64,000 nt of DNA. Origin: an uncultured Eubacteriales bacterium. Lineage in GTDB: Bacteria; Bacillota; Clostridia; Oscillospirales; Acutalibacteraceae. Under the pieces are notes generated by a model, which ran no database searches, was not told the DNA's origin, and worked only from the letters and a program-made list of their open reading frames with translations. Within the stretch, counting starts at the first letter, position 1; every line of letters begins with the position of its first letter. Of the stretch, positions 60,337 to 64,000 are shown in pieces. The stretch spans positions 248,001-312,000 of the forward strand of contig CAKSDI010000002.1 in NCBI GenBank assembly GCA_934445035.1, given 5' to 3'. The translations under genes were made by a program, and so were the position numbers.

Positions 60337-60915
60337 TTTTTTCTCTATAACTACCGGCTGCAGCTGCTTGCCGGTCAAAGCTTGATTAACAGTTTCTGTA
60401 AGCTTGGTAAAATCGCATACAAGCGAATTGTTTTTTCCGAACGGATCGTCTTGCCTGTAAGGCACAAAGAAGATGTTTTTCGTATTTTGAAGCAATCCTA
60501 TGTTTTTATAGGAAGCGCCTAAAGCGTCGTTGGTAGCGAGAGCCAGCACAACGGGGTTATTGTTTCTAAGGCTTGCTTTTACAGCCATAGTAACGGGAGT
60601 GTCTGTAATTCCGAGCGCTATTTTTGCGGCTGTGTTTCCCGTGCAGGGAGAAACAACTATCAGATCAAGCAGATTTTTCGGTCCTATCGGCTCCGCTTCA
60701 ACAATATCGTGAATGATTTTGTTGTGGCAAACCTCTTCGACCTGGTTTTTAAGATCGTCTGCTTTGATAAATCTTGTATCAGTATTGTAAACTATTTCCG
60801 ACATTATAGGAATTATATTCGCTTCGGTTTTTGCAAGTTCTTTTAAGGCTTCGAGAGATTTTTTAACAGTGCAAAATGAACCGCAGAAAGCATAGCCTAT
60901 ATTGATTTTTTTCAA
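60334..60915 (-). CDS. dpaB: Dipicolinate synthase subunit B
   Basis: 193 aa flavoprotein of the UbiX/Dfp fold; IGYAFCGSFCTVKKSLEALKEL, VVSPCTGNTAAKIALGITDT and VLALATNDALG are typical of SpoVFB. With DpaA it makes dipicolinic acid from dihydroxy-tetrahydrodipicolinate in the mother cell. Overlaps dpaA by 4 bp. The product is loaded by the SpoVA system (spoVAD at 18.2 kb). Confidence 0.93.
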   Translation of the reverse strand: MKKINIGYAFCGSFCTVKKSLEALKELAKTEANIIPIMSEIVYNTDTRFIKADDLKNQVEEVCHNKIIHDIVEAEPIGPKNLLDLIVVSPCTGNTAAKIALGITDTPVTMAVKASLRNNNPVVLALATNDALGASYKNIGLLQNTKNIFFVPYRQDDPFGKNNSLVCDFTKLTETVNQALTGKQLQPVVIEKK

Positions 60916-61697
60916 AATATATCCCTCCGTAGTTTTAATTGTCCGATAACGGTTTTAAAAATTACCTCTCCGGCGGTTTTAGGAGCTGTTTTACCCGGTA
61001 TGCCGGGCAGTTTTATAATTTTCTCATTTTTTTCAGCCGTGCATCCGCGCGTGGAAAGATCGATAATGGGATTTTTTAAAAAGCTGAGATCTTCTTCACA
61101 GAATAGCGGCGCGTCGACCGTATTGAAAATCAAATCAAACCGATTTAAATTCTTTTTAAGCTCGGCGCTTTCAAGATATTCACAGCTGTTTATCTCTATC
61201 TCCGCGTAATCTCTCGGTTTTCTTGCGCTCACCGTTACAACAGCGCCGAGAGCTCTTAATCTTGCTCTTAACGCTTTTCCTACGCGCCCGTTGCCTATTA
61301 CAAGCACTTTTGAGCCGAAAAGTGTTTTTTCCGTGGAATTTATCGCATAGGCGATAGCTCCCTCGGCTGTCGGCACGGCATTTAATATAGAAAATTCGTC
61401 AAGCTCTGAAATATCGGTGATATTTTCTTTTTCGCCGCCGTAAAGAGAAGAGAAGATCATCGTTTTTTTGCAAACATTATCAAGTTCTTTTAAAGGAATT
61501 ACCTTTTTTGTCAAAGGGCAAAAAATATTCACCCCGTCACGCGTGGTCGGAACAGGGAGTACGATTATATCCGCCTTTTGAATGTCCCCTTTATCATTAA
61601 TATGCAATCCGAGCGTATCGGTTTCAAATCCGGCTTCTCTGAATTTTCTTTCCGCATATTCCGAGCGTTTATCTCCGCCTATAAGTAAAACTTTCAT
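60912..61697 (-). CDS. dpaA: Dipicolinate synthase subunit A
   Basis: 261 aa from ATG 61697, with AGGTG at the right distance; an earlier ATG (61715) lies before that site. N-terminal KVLLIGGDKRSEYAERKF and a C-terminal Rossmann domain with VIGNGRVGKALRARLRALG are typical of SpoVFA. It catalyses the oxidation step of DPA synthesis. The only gap to the upstream gene is filled by its terminator, so a sporulation promoter must lie within that hairpin or in the upstream gene. Confidence 0.92.
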   Translation of the reverse strand: MKVLLIGGDKRSEYAERKFREAGFETDTLGLHINDKGDIQKADIIVLPVPTTRDGVNIFCPLTKKVIPLKELDNVCKKTMIFSSLYGGEKENITDISELDEFSILNAVPTAEGAIAYAINSTEKTLFGSKVLVIGNGRVGKALRARLRALGAVVTVSARKPRDYAEIEINSCEYLESAELKKNLNRFDLIFNTVDAPLFCEEDLSFLKNPIIDLSTRGCTAEKNEKIIKLPGIPGKTAPKTAGEVIFKTVIGQLKLRRDIF

Positions 61698-61712
61698 TTT
61701 TATCAACACCTG

Positions 61713-61757
61713 CATAAAAAATACGCCATAGAAGTTTATATAACATTCTATGGCGCA
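61713..61757 (-). terminator. Terminator of the CCA-adding gene, overlapping the dpaA leader
   Basis: Stem CGCCATAGAA/TTCTATGGCG (61724-61733, 61746-61755). On the minus strand it is followed by TATTTTTTAT, 20-odd nt before dpaA. CATAGAAT in the left minus-strand arm resembles a sigma-E/K -10 box. Confidence 0.75.
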
Positions 61758-61770
61758 GTTATCTTTTAAG

Positions 61771-62931
61771 TTACCTGGATTTTATTATTTCAAGTAATTT
61801 ATCTTTATTATTAAGCTTTGGATCATCGGTTACCTTTTCAAGAAGAAAATCAAGCGTTTCGCCGATCTCTTTACCTTTAATACCGATATTTTTCAGGTCG
61901 TCACCGTTTATTTTTAAGTGTTTAATTTCATATGGCTCGCGGTAATCTAAAATTTTATTATACTTTAAAATATAAGAGCTTATATCTTCGTTTAAAATAT
62001 GCTTTTTATAATCCAAATAAAGAATAAAATTATTTTTATTTTTAAGCTTTCTTAAATTTCTTTTAATATTATTGATATCAAGTTCCGATTTTAATATTTC
62101 AAAATCATTGAAATCGGAGAAAAATTTGTTGCTTAATTTAAGCGCTTTGCAGGTTTTAAAAACATCTGCACCGCAGATATTTAAAAAAGCATATAATCTT
62201 ATTTCGGGATTTAAAGTAAGCTCTTTAATTCTTTCAGGTCTTTCGCAGTGTGTTATATCTAAAAATTTAAATCCGCCGTTTTTAATAAGGGGCTCTAATG
62301 CTTTCGGAGCTTGCCCTAAAAGAGTTTTTATAAGTTCTCCGCTTATTCTTTCTTCGCTTATTCCGGATATTTCGCCGCAAAGCTCAAGCGCCGCAATTTC
62401 CGTGTTTTTTTCTATAGAAAAGTTTAAAACGGATTTAAATCTGAAAAGTCTTAATATCCTTAAAGCGTCTTCTTTAAACCTTTCTTTCGGATCGCCTACG
62501 GCACGGATGATCTTATTTTTAATATCTTTTGTTCCGTTAAACGGATCGCAAAATCCTTTTTCGGGATTAAATGCTATGGCGTTCATAGAAAAATCGCGCC
62601 TTTTAAGGTCTTCCTCGATATTATTTATAAATTTCACTTTGTCCGGGTGCCTTGAATCCGAATATCCGAATTCACTGCGGAATGTGGTAACCTCAAAAGG
62701 CTTGTTTTCAATAATAACGGTTACTGTTCCGTGCTTTATCCCTGTGTCCGCAGTGTTTTTAAATATTGATTTTATTTCGCAAGGCTGGGCAGAAGTGGTT
62801 ATATCATAATCGTGAGGAACTATGCCCATAATTCTATCTCTTACGCAGCCTCCGACTATATATGCCTCATATCCGTGCGACATAAGTTCGTCGATTATAA
62901 ATTTTACTTTTTTCGGCAATACTTGATTCAT
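61771..62931 (-). CDS. CCA-adding/poly(A) polymerase-type tRNA nucleotidyltransferase
   Basis: 386 aa class II nucleotidyltransferase. Head domain: GYEAYIVGGCVRDRIMG and the metal-binding HDYDITTSA; then RRDFSMNAIAF and the neck ERFKEDALRILRLFRF. The C-terminal tail lacks the HD domain of E. coli Cca. Probably adds or repairs tRNA CCA ends, although CCA versus A-adding cannot be separated by sight. The window's tRNA already encodes CCA. No strong ribosome site; ATG at 62931. Confidence 0.88.
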   Translation of the reverse strand: MNQVLPKKVKFIIDELMSHGYEAYIVGGCVRDRIMGIVPHDYDITTSAQPCEIKSIFKNTADTGIKHGTVTVIIENKPFEVTTFRSEFGYSDSRHPDKVKFINNIEEDLKRRDFSMNAIAFNPEKGFCDPFNGTKDIKNKIIRAVGDPKERFKEDALRILRLFRFKSVLNFSIEKNTEIAALELCGEISGISEERISGELIKTLLGQAPKALEPLIKNGGFKFLDITHCERPERIKELTLNPEIRLYAFLNICGADVFKTCKALKLSNKFFSDFNDFEILKSELDINNIKRNLRKLKNKNNFILYLDYKKHILNEDISSYILKYNKILDYREPYEIKHLKINGDDLKNIGIKGKEIGETLDFLLEKVTDDPKLNNKDKLLEIIKSR

Positions 62932-62962
62932 AAGCTTTTTAGCCCTACTTTCAAAAAAACAG

Positions 62963-62991
62963 TTTATTTTTTATAATAAATGTTGTATAAT
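62963..62991 (+). promoter_or_regulatory. Promoter of murC
   Basis: TTTATT (62963-62968), 17-bp spacer, TATAAT (62986-62991), 41 nt before the start codon. Confidence 0.6.
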
Positions 62992-63032
62992 GTAAAGTGT
63001 ATGTTTATTCATAAAAAAGAGGTTTGATATAT

Positions 63033-64000
63033 ATGAAAGAATTAAGAACCGAAGACAAAATTCTTACAAATATTAAAAGAGTTCATATGATAGGTATCGG
63101 CGGAAGCGGAATGTGTCCGCTTGCTGAAATTCTTCATTCAAAAGGATATGAGCTTACAGGCTCCGATAATAATGAGAGCGACCCTTTAACCAGAGTTAAA
63201 AATCTCGGCATAAAGGTTTATATGGGCCATAGTCCCGAAAATATTAAAGGCGCAGAGCTCGTAGTTTATTCAGCGGCAATTTCAGAGGATAATCCCGAAA
63301 TCGTTGCCGCCAAAAAGAATAATATCCCTCTTATGGAGCGCTCGCACCTTTTAGGAGCGCTTACAAGGCATTATGATAATGTTATCGGCGTTTGCGGAAC
63401 TCACGGCAAAACCACCGTTACATCTATGATAACACAAATTCTCATTTTAAACAAGAAAAATCCGAGCGCAGTGATAGGCGGAAAGCTCCCGCTTATAGGA
63501 TCGAACGGTACTGTCGGAACCTCGCAGACGCTCGTTTGCGAATCATGCGAATTTGTCGATACTTTTTTGCAGATGTCGCCCGATGTTTCGGTGCTTTTAA
63601 ATATTGATAACGATCACCTTGATTATTTCAAAACTATGGATAATCTTGTGAATTCTTTCAAAAAATTTATTTCGATGTCGAAAAAGTGCTATTATAACGG
63701 CGATGATGAGCTGTGTATTAAAGCGGCAAGCGGTATCGACGCCGAAACAGTTACATTCGGATTTAAAGATACGAACGATTACTATGCAGCCGATATAAAA
63801 AGCTCAAAATTCGGATTTTCTTTTGATGTAATGAGGTCGGGCAAAAAGGTCGGCCATCTCGATATGCATATTCCGGGCAGGCATAATATTTTAAACGGGC
63901 TTGCCTCGTTTGCAGTATGTTCGGATTGCGGCGTTTCTCCCGAGGGCATAGCGCAGGCTGTGGAAAAATTCACGGGTGCAGGAAGAAGATTTGAATTTTT
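63033..64000 (+). CDS. murC: UDP-N-acetylmuramate-L-alanine ligase MurC, 3' truncated
   Basis: The ATG at 63033 follows GAGG; the frame stays open to the window end, so only about the first 322 of ~455 residues are seen. N-terminal Rossmann motif VHMIGIGGSGMCPLAE, the ATP loop GVCGTHGKTTVTSM and NIDNDHLDYF are typical. It adds L-alanine to UDP-MurNAc in peptidoglycan synthesis. Divergent from the CCA-adding gene. Confidence 0.95.
   Translation, partial: MKELRTEDKILTNIKRVHMIGIGGSGMCPLAEILHSKGYELTGSDNNESDPLTRVKNLGIKVYMGHSPENIKGAELVVYSAAISEDNPEIVAAKKNNIPLMERSHLLGALTRHYDNVIGVCGTHGKTTVTSMITQILILNKKNPSAVIGGKLPLIGSNGTVGTSQTLVCESCEFVDTFLQMSPDVSVLLNIDNDHLDYFKTMDNLVNSFKKFISMSKKCYYNGDDELCIKAASGIDAETVTFGFKDTNDYYAADIKSSKFGFSFDVMRSGKKVGHLDMHIPGRHNILNGLASFAVCSDCGVSPEGIAQAVEKFTGAGRRFEF

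Overview
The window looks like a chromosomal segment of an anaerobic, spore-forming Clostridia-type Firmicute, most likely from the Oscillospirales/Ruminococcaceae side. The evidence is gene content, not a database match. It carries spoVAD, the dipicolinate synthase pair dpaA/dpaB and a SipL-like LysM coat protein (sporulation). It also has two [FeFe]-hydrogenase-type proteins, an ECF transporter core, DUF4364 and DUF5711 family proteins, AT-rich intergenic DNA with TTGACA/TATAAT promoters, GGAGG ribosome sites and frequent TTG starts. I see no transposase, integrase, phage gene, rRNA or CRISPR array. One tRNA (Gly-TCC) is present. Both window ends cut genes: a YgjP-type metallopeptidase on the left and murC on the right.

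Layout. 0-6.2 kb: serine biosynthesis (serC-serA), a DUF4364 regulator-like gene with a strong palindrome at its promoter, a small membrane protein and a class A PBP. 6.2-10.7 kb: an accessory-looking island with a small XRE regulator, a divergent 1115-aa collagen-like/BspA-LRR surface protein and an unrecognised 236-aa protein. 10.7-18.2 kb: a fused ABC exporter, a second class A PBP with a serine tail, and a CopA copper ATPase whose C-terminal CopZ-like domain seems to have its own ribosome site and start. 18.2-23.8 kb: orphan spoVAD, mgtE with a structured leader, an RluA-type pseudouridine synthase, pyk behind an attenuator-like leader, and an AraC regulator. 23.9-24.3 kb: two small minus-strand genes.

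24.4-36.4 kb is a long plus-strand housekeeping run: ruvC-ruvA-ruvB-glmM-rRNA methyltransferase-ecfA1-ecfA2-ecfT-truA-DUF5711-cvpA-clpE-like. Then come tRNA-Gly, the complete proline operon proB-proA-proC, a GLUG-like lipoprotein, an amino-acid ABC transporter operon ending in a TrpR/YerC-type regulator, the SipL-like gene, and a convergent Na/Pi cotransporter. 47.2-53.6 kb is a carbohydrate cassette: a GH106-like glycosidase facing a ROK kinase, a SIS isomerase and a sodium/solute symporter, followed by a LysR regulator.

54.7-60.3 kb is the most interesting region. It is a tightly packed (overlapping) hydrogenase signalling operon: an APH-fold kinase, two tandem [2Fe-2S] thioredoxin-like ferredoxins, a PAS-containing sensory [FeFe]-hydrogenase-like protein, a SpoIIE/PP2C-type phosphatase with an extra C-terminal domain, and a group-B-like catalytic [FeFe] hydrogenase. 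I infer an H2/redox sensing circuit in which the sensory hydrogenase controls the phosphatase. 60.3-64 kb holds dpaB, dpaA and a CCA-adding-type nucleotidyltransferase on the minus strand, then the start of murC.

Several promoters and hairpins are described from exact matches and spacing. No folding or homology search was run, so family names rest on motifs I recognise.
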